A stretch of DNA of 60,842 bases from JALYQB01 sp035640155 (GTDB lineage: Bacteria > Actinomycetota > Actinomycetes > Mycobacteriales > Pseudonocardiaceae), in assembly GCA_035640155.1 (NCBI GenBank), contig DASQWR010000064.1:1-60842 (forward strand), written 5' to 3'. Positions 25,749-35,468 of the stretch are shown here, one piece after another. The first letter of the stretch is position 1. Each line of letters starts with the position of its first letter. Below the pieces are notes generated by a model. That model was not told the origin of the DNA and ran no database searches. It saw only the letters and a program-made list of their open reading frames with translations. The position numbers and the translations under genes were made by a program.

Positions 25749-26720
25749 ATGGTGACGGTAGCCTCGGCACCCGTGGCGGCGATCAACCGGTCCACCTCCG
25801 GTGTCGAGCTTCAGGTCGGTGACCGGACCGTCCGGATCAGCAATCCGGACCGGGTGTACTTCCCCTCCCGGGGCGAGACCAAGCTTGACCTGGCGCGGTA
25901 CTACCTCGCGGTCGCTCCGGGCATCGTGCGGGCGTTGCGGAACCGCCCGTGCATGCTGCACCGCTTCCCCACTGGAGTGACTGGCGAGAAGGTGCACCAG
26001 AAGCGGCTGCCGCGTGGTGCGCCGCCCTGGGTGGGCACCGTCCGGGTCGACTTTCCGTCCGGTCGCAGTGCGCACGAACTGTGCGTGAGCCATCCCGCGG
26101 ACGTGCTGTGGGCGGTGCAGATGAGCACCGTGGAGTTCCATCCGTGGAACAGTCGCGCCGCGAACGTCGAGTCACCCGACGAGTGGCGCATCGACCTCGA
26201 CCCCCAACCGGGCACCGGGTACCACGAGGCTCGGCAGGTTGCCTCGGTGGCCCGGCAGGTGCTCGACGAGCTGGGCGCGGTCGGCTGGCCGAAGACCTCC
26301 GGGGGGCGCGGCCTGCACATCTACGTCCGGATCGAACCCCGCTGGTCGTTCACCGAGGTGCGCCGCGCGGCGCGGGCCTTCGCCCGGGAGGTCGAGCGTC
26401 GAGCTCCCAACCTCGTCACCACCGCATGGTGGAAGCGGGACCGCATCGCGGCGGTGTTCGTCGACTGGAACCAGAACACCCGCGACCACACCATTCGTTC
26501 GGCGTACTCGGTGCGCGGCGTCCCGGAGGCCGTCGTCTCCACCCCGCTGACCTGGGCCGAGATGCCCGACGCCGAGCCCGGGGACTTCACCATCGCCACC
26601 GTGCCCGAGCGGTTCGCCCGGCTCGGCGACGTGCACGCCGGCATCGACGACGCGGTGTTCCGCCTTGATCCGCTGCTGGAATGGGCCGACCGGGACGATG
26701 CCGGCGGACTGGAGGCTTGA
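25749..26720 (+). CDS. Stand-alone LigD-type polymerase domain (NHEJ/primase-polymerase family)
   Basis: A protein of 323 residues of the archaeo-eukaryotic primase-polymerase type found in LigD. Visible are PDRVYFPSRGETKLDLARYY, PCMLHRFP, HQKRLPRGAPPWV, the catalytic acid pair DLDP (WRIDLDPQPGTG), KTSGGRGLHIYVRI and FVDWNQNTRDHT. It should add nucleotides or ribonucleotides during end joining or gap repair. No ligase or nuclease domain is attached, and no Ku gene is in the window. It converges on a LigC-type ligase gene with a shared terminator hairpin. Confidence 0.9.
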   Translation: MVTVASAPVAAINRSTSGVELQVGDRTVRISNPDRVYFPSRGETKLDLARYYLAVAPGIVRALRNRPCMLHRFPTGVTGEKVHQKRLPRGAPPWVGTVRVDFPSGRSAHELCVSHPADVLWAVQMSTVEFHPWNSRAANVESPDEWRIDLDPQPGTGYHEARQVASVARQVLDELGAVGWPKTSGGRGLHIYVRIEPRWSFTEVRRAARAFAREVERRAPNLVTTAWWKRDRIAAVFVDWNQNTRDHTIRSAYSVRGVPEAVVSTPLTWAEMPDAEPGDFTIATVPERFARLGDVHAGIDDAVFRLDPLLEWADRDDAGGLEA

Positions 26721-26756
26721 CACCTGGAGCTCCCCGTGGGCTGGCCGGAGGTGTCA
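26718..26756. terminator. Shared hairpin terminator of convergent polymerase and ligase genes
   Basis: TGACACCT at 26718-26725 pairs perfectly with AGGTGTCA at 26749-26756. The stop codon of each converging gene is the first triplet of its own stem arm (TGA at 26718 and, on the minus strand, at 26756). The 23-base loop is GC-rich. Acts as a compact two-way terminator by position. Confidence 0.6.
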
Positions 26757-27821
26757 GCCGCTCGTGAGGACATCCGAGAGGTTGAAGCGGACGGGCCGTT
26801 CGAGCTGCTCGTAGGTGCAGCTGTGGGGGTCACGGTCGGGACGCCAGCGGACGAACTGGGTGGTGTGCCGGAAACGGATCCCCTCCAGGTAGTCGTAGCG
26901 GACCTCGACCACGCGCTCCGGCAGCAAGGGGACGAAGGACAGATCCTTGCCGGCGTTCCAGCGGCTCATCTCGGACTTGCGCGGGGTGCGCTCCCCCTCC
27001 TGCTGCCGGGCCCAGGCCCACGGGTGCTCGTCGAACGTGGTGACCAGCGGCTGGAGCTCGGTGAACAGCGCCTTGCGCTGCGCCATCGGGAACGCGCCGA
27101 CCACGCCGACTGACACCAGCACGCTCCGGTCGTCGTAGAGCCCGAGCAGCAGCGATCCGATGGCCTCGGGTCCGGACTTGTGCACTCGGTAGCCGGCCAC
27201 CACGCAGTCAGCGGTGCGCTCGTGCTTGATTTTGGCCATGACCCGCTTGTCGGGCTCGTAGCGCAGGTCGAGGCGCTTGGCGATCAATCCGTCCAGCCCG
27301 GCTCCCTCGAACTGCTCGAACCACTGCCGCGCGCGATCGTGGTCTCGCGTGGCGGGGGTCAGGTGGATCGGGGCCCGCGCCGGGGCCAGCGCTTCCTCCA
27401 GCGTGGACCGCCGCTCCGTCAGGGGGCGGGACGTGAGGTCGGCGTCGTCGAGGGCGAGCACATCGAAGGCGACGAAGCTGGCCGGGGTCTGCTCGGCGAG
27501 CAGCTGGACCCGGGAGGCGGCGGGGTGGATCCGCTGCTGCAGCGCCTCGAAATCCAGGCCCTGGGTCTCGGTGCTGGCAATGACGATCTCGCCGTCGATC
27601 ACGCACCGTTCGGGCAGGTTGGCCAGAACGGCGTCGACGACCTCGGGGAAGTAGCGGGTCATCGGCCGGGTGTTCCGGCTGCCGATCTCGACCTCGTCGC
27701 CGTCGCGGAAGATGATGGACCTGAAGCCGTCCCACTTCGGCTCGTAGAGCTGACCAGCGGGGATGTTCGATGTGGGCTTGGCCAGCATCGGCGCGACGGG
27801 CGGCATGACAGGAAGGCGCAC
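26754..27821 (-). CDS. ligC: ATP-dependent DNA ligase (LigC-like)
   Basis: A protein of 355 residues, the size of LigC. The adenylation motif is EPKWDGFR (Lys29). Further motifs are GSRNTRP, CVIDGEIV, FVAFDVLAL, GLDGLIAKRLDLRY and the late VMAKIKHERTADCVV. An OB-fold domain follows, ending FRHTTQFVRWRPDRDPHSCTYEQL in two halves. It seals nicks using ATP in repair pathways. The adjacent stand-alone polymerase gene suggests joint action, since both activities are fused in LigD. Confidence 0.93.
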   Translation of the reverse strand: MRLPVMPPVAPMLAKPTSNIPAGQLYEPKWDGFRSIIFRDGDEVEIGSRNTRPMTRYFPEVVDAVLANLPERCVIDGEIVIASTETQGLDFEALQQRIHPAASRVQLLAEQTPASFVAFDVLALDDADLTSRPLTERRSTLEEALAPARAPIHLTPATRDHDRARQWFEQFEGAGLDGLIAKRLDLRYEPDKRVMAKIKHERTADCVVAGYRVHKSGPEAIGSLLLGLYDDRSVLVSVGVVGAFPMAQRKALFTELQPLVTTFDEHPWAWARQQEGERTPRKSEMSRWNAGKDLSFVPLLPERVVEVRYDYLEGIRFRHTTQFVRWRPDRDPHSCTYEQLERPVRFNLSDVLTSG

Positions 27822-27879
27822 AGGCTCAGTGTCCTCGCTCGTCCGGCTCGCCTCCTCCGGAGTGGGTATCTGTGGTGGT

Positions 27880-28515
27880 ATGGCCAGTATCGGTTACTTC
27901 CTGTCCTGCGAGGAGTTCGATCCCCGGGAGCTGGTGCGGCTGGCCCGGCCGAGCAGGCCGCTTCGAGCGGCTGTCGTCGGTGGGGGTGCGGCTGGAGATG
28001 CTGGAGGAGGCGATCGAGCTCATCCGGCTGCTGCACCGGGGCGAGCAGGTGAGCTTCCACGAGCACCACGAGGTGCAGGACGCGCGCATCTACACGCTGC
28101 CCGACGAGCAGGTGCCGATCTACGTCTCCGGGTTCGGTCCGCAGGCCACCAAGCTTGCCGCACGCATCGGCGACGGGTACTGCACTGCGGTGCCCGACCC
28201 GGACCTGGTCCGCGTCTTCCGCGAGTCCGGCGGCGGGAAACGGCCCGTGCAGGGTGGGCTGAAGGTGTGCTGGGACGAGACCGAGGAGGCCGGTCTCGAC
28301 ACCGCGCACCCGCTCTGGGCCAACGAGCTGCTGCCGGGCCAGCTCGTTGGCCCAGAGCGTGGCCGCAGGACTTCGAGGCCGCGTCCAGCCTGGTCTCCCG
28401 GGACGCCGTGGGGCGGCAGTTCGCCTGCGGCCCGGATCCCGAGCGACACCTCGCCGCCGTGCAGCCCTACCTCGACGCCGGGTTTGACGAGGTGTCATTC
28501 CAGCAAGCCGCCGGC
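27880..28515 (+). pseudogene. Decayed F420-dependent LLM-class oxidoreductase
   Basis: Pieces of a luciferase-like monooxygenase of the F420 family are spread over three frames. ASIGYFLSCEEFDPRELVRLA is the N-terminus. A deletion joins it to a second frame with RLEMLEEAIELIRLLHRG and PIYVSGFGPQATKLAARIGDG. After an inverted duplication (28311-28359) a third frame reads DFEAASSLVSRDAVGRQF, CGPDPERHLAAVQPYLDAGF and FQQAAGG. The barrel part with the substrate site is missing, and the C-terminus is cut short at rlmN. Not functional. Confidence 0.85.
28311..28359. repeat. Perfect 20-bp inverted duplication inside the LLM pseudogene
   Basis: CGCTCTGGGCCAACGAGCTG (28311-28330) is followed after nine bases by its exact reverse complement (28340-28359). 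The left copy is genuine coding sequence of the family (LWANELLPG). The right copy interrupts it and shifts the frame, so it looks like an insertion of an inverted copy by template switching. Confidence 0.9.
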
Positions 28516-28523
28516 GGCTGCGC

Positions 28524-29648
28524 TCAGGCTCCGGCTCCTGCAAGCTGTCCGCACGCTGCGGCGATCTGCTGCCCGCGGGTGTCCCGGACGGTACAGCTCA
28601 CTCCGGCCGCCCGGACCCGGCGGACGAACTCCCGCTGCGCCGGCTCGGGGCTGGCGTCCCACTCGCTGCCCGGGGTTGGGTTGAGCGGGATCAGGTTCAC
28701 GTGCACCAGCACACCGAGGTGCTCCCACAGCAGCCGCCCGAGCAGGTCGGCCCGCCAGGGCTGGTCGTTGACCTCGCGGATGAGCGCGTACTCGATCGAC
28801 ACCCGGCGCCCGGTGGTGTATGCGTAGTGGCGGGCGGCGGCGAGCACCTCGGCCACCGGCCACCGGGTGTTCACCGGCACCAGGACGTCGCGCAGCTCGT
28901 CGTCGGGGGCGTGCAGCGACACCGCGAGGGTGACCTGGAGCCCCTCGCCGGCGAGGGTGCGGATCGCGGGCACCAGGCCCACCGTCGACACCGTCACCGA
29001 CCGCTGCGAGAGCCCTAGACCCTCTGGCGGCGGCGCGGTGATCCGCCGGACCGCGGCAACCACCCGCCGGTAGTTCGCCAGCGGCTCCCCCATGCCCATG
29101 AACACCACGTTCGACAGCCGGCCGGGGTGGCGGGCCCCGTCGTGGCCCCGCAGCTCACCGTCGCGCATCGCCGCGGCGGCGGCCCGGACCTGGTCGACGA
29201 TCTCCGCGGTGGACAGGTTGCGGGTCAGCCCGCCCTGCCCGGTGGCACAGAACGGGCACCCCATGGCGCACCCCGCCTGGCTGGAGATGCACACCGTGGC
29301 GCGGTCCGGGTAGCGCATCAGCACCGACTCGGTGCGGGTGCCGTCGGCCGCCCGCCACAGTGTCTTGCGGGTCGTGCCGTCGTCGCACTCGACGTGCTGG
29401 ACCGGGGTGGCCAGCGCCGGCAGCAGCGCCGCGGCGAGCCGTTCCCTGCTGGCCACCGGCAGGTCGGTCATCGTTGCGGACTCGGCGCTGAGCCGGACGA
29501 AGTAGTGCCGGGAGAGCTGGTCGGCGCGGAACGCCGGCTCGCCGAGGTCGATGACAGCAGCCCGGCGCTGCCCGGCGTCGAGGTCGGCGAGGTGGGTGGG
29601 GGGCCGGCCGCGGCGCGGCGCGGCGGAGACCTCGGGGAGGATGCTCAT
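28524..29648 (-). CDS. rlmN: 23S rRNA/tRNA adenine-C2 methyltransferase
   Basis: A protein of 374 residues. RlmN methylates A2503 of 23S rRNA and A37 of some tRNAs by radical SAM chemistry. The cluster motif is CAMGCPFC within SSQAGCAMGCPFCATGQ. Other signatures are FMGMGEPLANY, VTVSTVGLVPAIR, LAVSLHAPDDELR and NLIPLNPTPGSEW. The C-terminal Cys (SCTVRDTRGQQIAAACGQL) is the methyl-carrying residue region. It sits downstream of the methyltransferase-cdsA-frr-pyrH string with a 40-base gap. Confidence 0.96.
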   Translation of the reverse strand: MSILPEVSAAPRRGRPPTHLADLDAGQRRAAVIDLGEPAFRADQLSRHYFVRLSAESATMTDLPVASRERLAAALLPALATPVQHVECDDGTTRKTLWRAADGTRTESVLMRYPDRATVCISSQAGCAMGCPFCATGQGGLTRNLSTAEIVDQVRAAAAAMRDGELRGHDGARHPGRLSNVVFMGMGEPLANYRRVVAAVRRITAPPPEGLGLSQRSVTVSTVGLVPAIRTLAGEGLQVTLAVSLHAPDDELRDVLVPVNTRWPVAEVLAAARHYAYTTGRRVSIEYALIREVNDQPWRADLLGRLLWEHLGVLVHVNLIPLNPTPGSEWDASPEPAQREFVRRVRAAGVSCTVRDTRGQQIAAACGQLAGAGA

Positions 29649-29688
29649 GGCAGGTCCCAGTCTGACACGGCGCGGCCGGAGCCGGTGA

Positions 29689-30393
29689 TCACCCCGATCC
29701 GCGAAGCAGCCCGGTGGGCTTGCGCCGGACGTGCAACCGGTAGCGCACCGGGATGGTCAGGCCCGGGGTGGCCGCGATCGCGGCTGCGGCGACCCCGGCG
29801 GGAAACTCGATGCGCAGCGCGGCCTCGAGGTCAGCCCGGCACTCGAACCGCCAGACGGTGTCCACCCGGGCGCAGTCGAAACCCCGCGCGGTGAAGAACT
29901 CCTCGACGGCGACCGGCCGGTAGCGCGGCGCCGCGGCGCACAACCAGTCGCCGTAGGGCGACTGCCTCCCGTCCAGGTCGACGATCGCCATCGCTCCCCC
30001 GGGCCGCAGTACCCGATCGGTCTCGGCCAGCCCCGGCTCGCAGCCGGGCCCGAAGAAGTACGCCGTCCGGGCATGGATCAGGTCCGCGCTCGCCTCCGGC
30101 AGCGGCAACCCCTGCGCCGATCCCGCCAGCACCCGGACCCCGGGGAGGCAGCGCACCCGCCGCCGGGCGCGCTGCACCAATGGGCGGTGTGGCTCCACAC
30201 CGGTGACACTGCCCGCCCGCTCGGCGAAGCGCGGCAGGTGGAAGCCGTCGCCGCACCCGACGTCCACCACGTCGGCACCGGTCCAGTCCACCCGCTCGGC
30301 CAGCGCCCGCCACAGCGCACCGTCGGCGTCCTGGGCGCGGTTCTCCCGCGCGTAGACGTCCGGCCAGTTCCAGATGTTGGGGCTGGGAAGCAT
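29689..30393 (-). CDS. Class I SAM-dependent methyltransferase
   Basis: A protein of 234 residues with a Rossmann methyltransferase core: VVDVGCGDGFHLPRFAER (motif I), VTGVEPHRPL (motif II acidic end), ADLIHARTAYFFGPGCEPGL, and VLRPGGAMAIVDLDG after it. Substrate unknown; the N-terminal NIWNWPDVYARENRA resembles UbiE-like small-molecule methyltransferases. Its ATG overlaps the cdsA stop (ATGA), so it is translated with the phospholipid gene. Confidence 0.85.
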   Translation of the reverse strand: MLPSPNIWNWPDVYARENRAQDADGALWRALAERVDWTGADVVDVGCGDGFHLPRFAERAGSVTGVEPHRPLVQRARRRVRCLPGVRVLAGSAQGLPLPEASADLIHARTAYFFGPGCEPGLAETDRVLRPGGAMAIVDLDGRQSPYGDWLCAAAPRYRPVAVEEFFTARGFDCARVDTVWRFECRADLEAALRIEFPAGVAAAAIAATPGLTIPVRYRLHVRRKPTGLLRGSG

Positions 30394-31271
30394 CAGACGA
30401 AGAGCCCCAGCATCAGCCAGGACACCACGGCCGAGGGCAGCAGCGAGTCCATCCGCTCCATCAGGCCACCGTGGCCGGGCAGCAGGGTGCCCATGTCCTT
30501 GATCCCGAGATCCCGCTTGATCAGCGACTCGACCAGGTCACCGACGGTGGCGCTCAGCGCGATCGCCGCGCCGAACAGCACCCCCTGCCAGGGCCGCCCG
30601 TCCAAGAGGGAGGTCATGGTGAGCGCACCGATGACCATGCCGGCGAGAACCGACCCTCCGAAGCCCTCCCAGGACTTCTTCGGGCTGATCGACGGCGCCA
30701 TCGGATGTCGCCCGCGCAATGCTCCCGCCGCGTATCCGCCGACGTCGGAGGCGACCACGGCGAGCATGAAGCACAACACCCGCGCGGCTCCGTCGTCGGG
30801 TACCGCGAGCATTGCTGCAAAGGCGGCGAACGCCGGGACGTAGGTCACCGTGAACAGCGAGGCGGTGACGTCCCGGACGTATCCGGCGGCACCACCGGCG
30901 AAGCGCCACACCAGGCAGACCAGCACGGTGACGGCGAAAGCAGCGAGCACCCCATCCCGTCCGAACGGCCACGAGAGCCACACGATTGCCTGGCCGCCGA
31001 CGAGTACCGGCACCAGCGCGATCCGGATCCCCGCACCCCGGCGCAGCGCCCCCGCCAGTTCCCAGGTGGACACCGCGACCGCGGCGGCGACGACCCCGAT
31101 GAAGGCCTGGTGGACGAAGAACAGTGAACCGAGGATCGCCGCACCCAACGCGAGACCGACCGCGATCGCGGCGCGCAGGTCCCGCCCGGCACGGGACATC
31201 CGCATGACGGGTCGCTCGGCCGGCGCGGGATCCACAGCGGGGCAGGCGTCGGGGACGCCGGCGGCAGACAC
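30393..31271 (-). CDS. cdsA: Phosphatidate cytidylyltransferase
   Basis: A protein of 292 residues with about eight helices, making CDP-diacylglycerol for phospholipid synthesis. The family signature near the C-terminus reads SLIKRDLGIKDMGTLLPGHG with GLMERMD following; the first Asp of the usual DRxD ending is Glu here. Other conserved parts are SDVGGYAAG and PSISPKKSWEGFGGS. The GTG start lies directly after the frr stop. The order pyrH-frr-cdsA is the standard bacterial one. Confidence 0.95.
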   Translation of the reverse strand: MSAAGVPDACPAVDPAPAERPVMRMSRAGRDLRAAIAVGLALGAAILGSLFFVHQAFIGVVAAAVAVSTWELAGALRRGAGIRIALVPVLVGGQAIVWLSWPFGRDGVLAAFAVTVLVCLVWRFAGGAAGYVRDVTASLFTVTYVPAFAAFAAMLAVPDDGAARVLCFMLAVVASDVGGYAAGALRGRHPMAPSISPKKSWEGFGGSVLAGMVIGALTMTSLLDGRPWQGVLFGAAIALSATVGDLVESLIKRDLGIKDMGTLLPGHGGLMERMDSLLPSAVVSWLMLGLFV

Positions 31272-31829
31272 TCAGACCTCGAGCAGTTCGGATTCCTTGT
31301 GCTTGACCAGGTCGTCGACCTGGTGCACGTAGCGGGCGGTGAGGCCCTCCAGCTCCTTCTCGGCGCGGTTGACCTCGTCCTCACCCGCGTCGCCGTCGCG
31401 GGCGATCCGGGAGAGCTCCTCCATGGCTTTGCGACGGACGCTGCGGATCGACACCCTGGCGTCCTCGCCCTTCGAGCGAGCGACCTTCACCAGGTCCCGC
31501 CGGCGTTCCTCCGACAGCTGTGGGATCACCACCCGGATGATCGTGCCGTCGTTCGTCGGGTTGACTCCGAGGTCGGAGTTGCGAATGGCCTTCTCCATCG
31601 AGCTCAGCTGGCTCACGTCATAGGGTTTGATCACCGCCATCCGCGCCTCGGGCACCGACACGCCAGCCAGCTGGTTGAGTGGGGTCATCGCGCCGTAGTA
31701 GTCGACGACGATCCGGGAGAACATGGCCGGATTGGCCCGGCCAGTGCGAACCGTAGCCAGGTCGTCCTTGGCCACCGACACTGCCTTTTCCATCTTCTCC
31801 TCTGCCTCGAAGAGGGTTTCGTCGATCAC
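31272..31829 (-). CDS. frr: Ribosome recycling factor
   Basis: A protein of 185 residues, exactly the family length. Recycling factor splits post-termination ribosomes with EF-G. Conserved blocks: the helical LATVRTGRANPAMFSRIVVDYYG, then PLNQLAGVSVPEARM, IRNSDLGVNPTNDG, and RRRDLVKVARSKGEDARVSI in the second helical arm. It lies 23 bases after pyrH. Confidence 0.98.
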   Translation of the reverse strand: MIDETLFEAEEKMEKAVSVAKDDLATVRTGRANPAMFSRIVVDYYGAMTPLNQLAGVSVPEARMAVIKPYDVSQLSSMEKAIRNSDLGVNPTNDGTIIRVVIPQLSEERRRDLVKVARSKGEDARVSIRSVRRKAMEELSRIARDGDAGEDEVNRAEKELEGLTARYVHQVDDLVKHKESELLEV

Positions 31830-31852
31830 GGCTGCTCCCCTATCGCTGAGAA

Positions 31853-32638
31853 CTACTGGTGCTGAGAACCGTCTTGTCGCTGCGTCGGCCTGCTGCCTCC
31901 GGGCGACGGCGAGCTGACCAGGGTGCCGATCCTCTCACCACGCACGGCCCGCGCGATGTTCCCCTCCGTCAGGAGGTCAAAGACGATGAGCGGGAGATTG
32001 TTGTCCATACAGAGGCTGAAGGCGGTCGCATCGGCGACCTTGAGGCCGCGCTCGAGCACCTCCCGGTGCGTGATGTGGCTGAACATCGTGGCGTCCCGGT
32101 CGATCCGGGGATCAGCGGTGTAGACACCCTCGACGGCCTTGCCCATCAGCACGACCTCGCAGCCGATCTCCAGCGCACGCTGCGCCCCGGTGGTGTCGGT
32201 GGAGAAGTACGGCATGCCCACCCCGGCACCGAAGATCACGACGCGGCCCTTGTCCAGGTGCCGCATCGCCCGGCGTGGGATGTAGGGCTCGGCGACCTGC
32301 CCCATGGTGATCGCAGTCTGCACCCGGGTGTCGAGACGGTGCTCGCGCTCGAGGAAGTCCTGCAGGGCAAGGCAGTTCATCACCGTGCCGAGCATGCCCA
32401 TGTAGTCGGCGCGGGAGCGGTCCATGCCGCGTTGCTGCAGCTGCGCGCCACGGAAGAAGTTGCCGCCGCCGATCACCACGGCCACCTGCACGCCGGTGGC
32501 CACCACCTCGGCGATCTGCCGGGCGACGGTCTGCACGACATCGGGGTCCACCCCGACGCTCCCACCGCCGAACATCTCACCGCCCAGCTTGAGCAGCACC
32601 CTTCGGTAACCGTGGCCTTCCGGACCGGGCTCGCTCAC
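31853..32638 (-). CDS. pyrH: Uridylate kinase
   Basis: A protein of 261 residues. PyrH phosphorylates UMP to UDP and is a hexameric amino-acid-kinase-fold enzyme. The core includes RVLLKLGGEMFGG, VAVVIGGGNFFRGAQL, MGMLGTVMNCLALQD, and GCEVVLMGKAVEGVYTADPR. A 20-residue Ser/Pro/Gln-rich tail follows the usual end (GTLVSS). The start lies one base after the tsf stop. Confidence 0.97.
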   Translation of the reverse strand: MSEPGPEGHGYRRVLLKLGGEMFGGGSVGVDPDVVQTVARQIAEVVATGVQVAVVIGGGNFFRGAQLQQRGMDRSRADYMGMLGTVMNCLALQDFLEREHRLDTRVQTAITMGQVAEPYIPRRAMRHLDKGRVVIFGAGVGMPYFSTDTTGAQRALEIGCEVVLMGKAVEGVYTADPRIDRDATMFSHITHREVLERGLKVADATAFSLCMDNNLPLIVFDLLTEGNIARAVRGERIGTLVSSPSPGGSRPTQRQDGSQHQ

Positions 32639-32639
32639 A

Positions 32640-33455
32640 TCAGGCCTGCCCGACCTCGAATCGAGCGAACCTGGTGACCGTCATGCCGGCCTCGCCGAGG
32701 AATGTCTCGACGGACTTCTTGGGCTCCTGCACGAAGGGCTGCTCCAGCAGCACGGCGTCCCTGAAGAAGCCGTTCATCCTGCCTTCCACGATCTTGGGCA
32801 ACGCCTGCTCCGGCTTGCCCTCCTCACGGGCGGCCTCCTCGGCGATGCGCCGCTCGGCGGCCATCACGTCCGGTGGCACCTCGCCCCGGGTGACGAAGCG
32901 CGGCTTCATCGCGGCCACCTGCATGGCGACCCCGCGGGCGATGTGCTGTGAACCACCCTGGTACTCGACCAGCACGCCCACCGCCGGAGGCAGGTCCGAG
33001 GAGCGGCGGTGCAGGTAGATTGCCACCTCCCCGTCGAAGACCACGACGCGGCGCAGCTCCAGCTTCTCGCCGATCTTGGCAGAGAGTGCCTGCACTGCGT
33101 CGGCGACGGAGCCGCCGTCGAAGGTCGCCCCGGACAGCGCGACCACGTCGGCCGGACGGGTCTCCCGCGCCACGGCCACGATGCGGTCGGCCAGCTGCTG
33201 GAAGTCGCCGTTCTTGGCCACGAAGTCGGTCTCGCAGTTCAGCTCGACCATGACCCCGGAGTCGGCTGCGACCAAGCCGTTGGACGTCGTGCGCTCGGCG
33301 CGCTTGCCCACGTCCTTGGCGCCCTTGATGCGCAGCAGCTCCACGGCCTTGTCGAAGTCGCCGTCCGACTCCTCCAGCGCCCTCTTGCAGTCCATCATCC
33401 CGGCGGCTGTGAGCGCCCGGAGACGTTTGACGTCGGCGGCTGAGTAGTTCGCCAT
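32640..33455 (-). CDS. tsf: Elongation factor Ts
   Basis: A protein of 271 residues from the ATG at 33455 (MANYSAADVKRLR). EF-Ts is the nucleotide exchange factor of EF-Tu. The N-terminal UBA-like module reads LTAAGMMDCKRALEESDGDF. The core has VELNCETDFVAKNGDFQQLA, and the C-terminal half FFRDAVLLEQPFVQ. GGATGG lies upstream. It follows rpsB by 23 bases in the standard rpsB-tsf operon. Confidence 0.97.
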   Translation of the reverse strand: MANYSAADVKRLRALTAAGMMDCKRALEESDGDFDKAVELLRIKGAKDVGKRAERTTSNGLVAADSGVMVELNCETDFVAKNGDFQQLADRIVAVARETRPADVVALSGATFDGGSVADAVQALSAKIGEKLELRRVVVFDGEVAIYLHRRSSDLPPAVGVLVEYQGGSQHIARGVAMQVAAMKPRFVTRGEVPPDVMAAERRIAEEAAREEGKPEQALPKIVEGRMNGFFRDAVLLEQPFVQEPKKSVETFLGEAGMTVTRFARFEVGQA

Positions 33456-33478
33456 CGCAGCAGGTTCCATCCTTTCCG

Positions 33479-34456
<978 letters not shown>

Positions 34457-34828
34457 GGCCGGTGCCCACCTCGCGATCTCGAGCGCGCCGGGCCCGCCGG
34501 CACGCTGGTGCGGTTGTCGCGGCGGGCCAGGTGGACCGCCGCCCTGACGTCGAGCCGGCAACCGGACCCGGAACGGTCGCGCTGACCGCTGGACGGGGAC
34601 CGCCGGAAGCCGTGACCCCGGGGGGCCGCGCTCTGACGTGCGAAGTCGACCCGTGTAGACACCGGCCGCAATACCAGTGTACGGCCTGGGCAGCTGCGGT
34701 TCACCGGAGGCCCCGCAGGCGGGGCCTGTGCACATCCTGACAGTTGTCCCCAGCTACGCGCTCCGATCCGGGGAGCCGGCGAGCAGTTCGGCAACGCTCT
34801 GCAGATGGCTCTCGGGACGGCTCTCGGG
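34457..34828. other. Divergent control region between rpsB and the M23 peptidase gene
   Basis: About 370 bases without a gene. A palindrome AGGCCCCGC-AG-GCGGGGCCT lies at 34708-34727. A weak minus-strand -10 candidate, TACACT, lies at 34676-34681, which would give rpsB a leader of about 210 bases. A short direct repeat (GGCTCTCGGGA) occurs near 34806-34828 just before the M23 start. Confidence 0.4.
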
Positions 34829-35389
34829 ATGGTCCGGAAGGTGCTGGCGGTGGTGCTGCTCGCGGCGCCCGCTGCCGCAGACGTCGAACCAGCAGCGGGC
34901 ATCGGTCGATTCTCCGCGGTCGGCTGGCCGGTCCGAGCGGTCGTCGCGGACGGCTCGCACGCGCCGGTGGGCTCCTACGACTGGCCGCTGCCCGGGTTCC
35001 CGGCCGTGGTCCGGGACTTCGACCCGCCACCTCACCCATACGGTCGCGGTCACCGCGGGGTGGACCTCGCGGGTGCCGCGGGTGGGCCGGTGCTCGCGGC
35101 GGGCTCGGGGACGGTCGTGTTCGCGGGTCCGCTGGCGGGGCGCGGCGTCGTGTCGATCAATCACCCAGGCGGGTTCCGGACCACCTACGAACCGGTGCTC
35201 GCATCCGTCGCGGCCGGCGAGTTGGTCGGAAGGGGCCAGCAGATCGGCACCCTCGAGCCGGACCATCCGGGTTGCGCGGCGGCGTGCCTGCACTGGGGGC
35301 TGCGCCGCGGTGCGGACTACCTGGATCCACTCCAGCTGCTCGCACCCGGACCGCTGCGGCTCATGCCGTGGGAAGGACTCGGGACCTGA
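34829..35389 (+). CDS. Secreted M23-family metallopeptidase (LytM-like)
   Basis: A protein of 186 residues from the ATG at 34829 (MVRKVLAVVLLAAPAAAD), a signal peptide; an in-frame ATG at 34805 adds eight residues. The M23 zinc site is in GHRGVDLAG (H-x3-D) and LHWGL near the C-terminus, with AGSGTVVFAGPLAGRGVVSI between. A short form without extra binding domains. M23 proteins cut peptidoglycan crosslinks or act as inactive activators; here the ligands look complete. Divergent from rpsB, as in mycobacteria (Rv2891) and Streptomyces. Confidence 0.9.
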   Translation: MVRKVLAVVLLAAPAAADVEPAAGIGRFSAVGWPVRAVVADGSHAPVGSYDWPLPGFPAVVRDFDPPPHPYGRGHRGVDLAGAAGGPVLAAGSGTVVFAGPLAGRGVVSINHPGGFRTTYEPVLASVAAGELVGRGQQIGTLEPDHPGCAAACLHWGLRRGADYLDPLQLLAPGPLRLMPWEGLGT

Positions 35390-35468
35390 GCCCGCCAGTG
35401 TCCGACTGCCGGCTGAGCCGGCTGCAACCCCGACCGTCGGCTCAGCCGGCGGAGACCCGACTGCTGGC

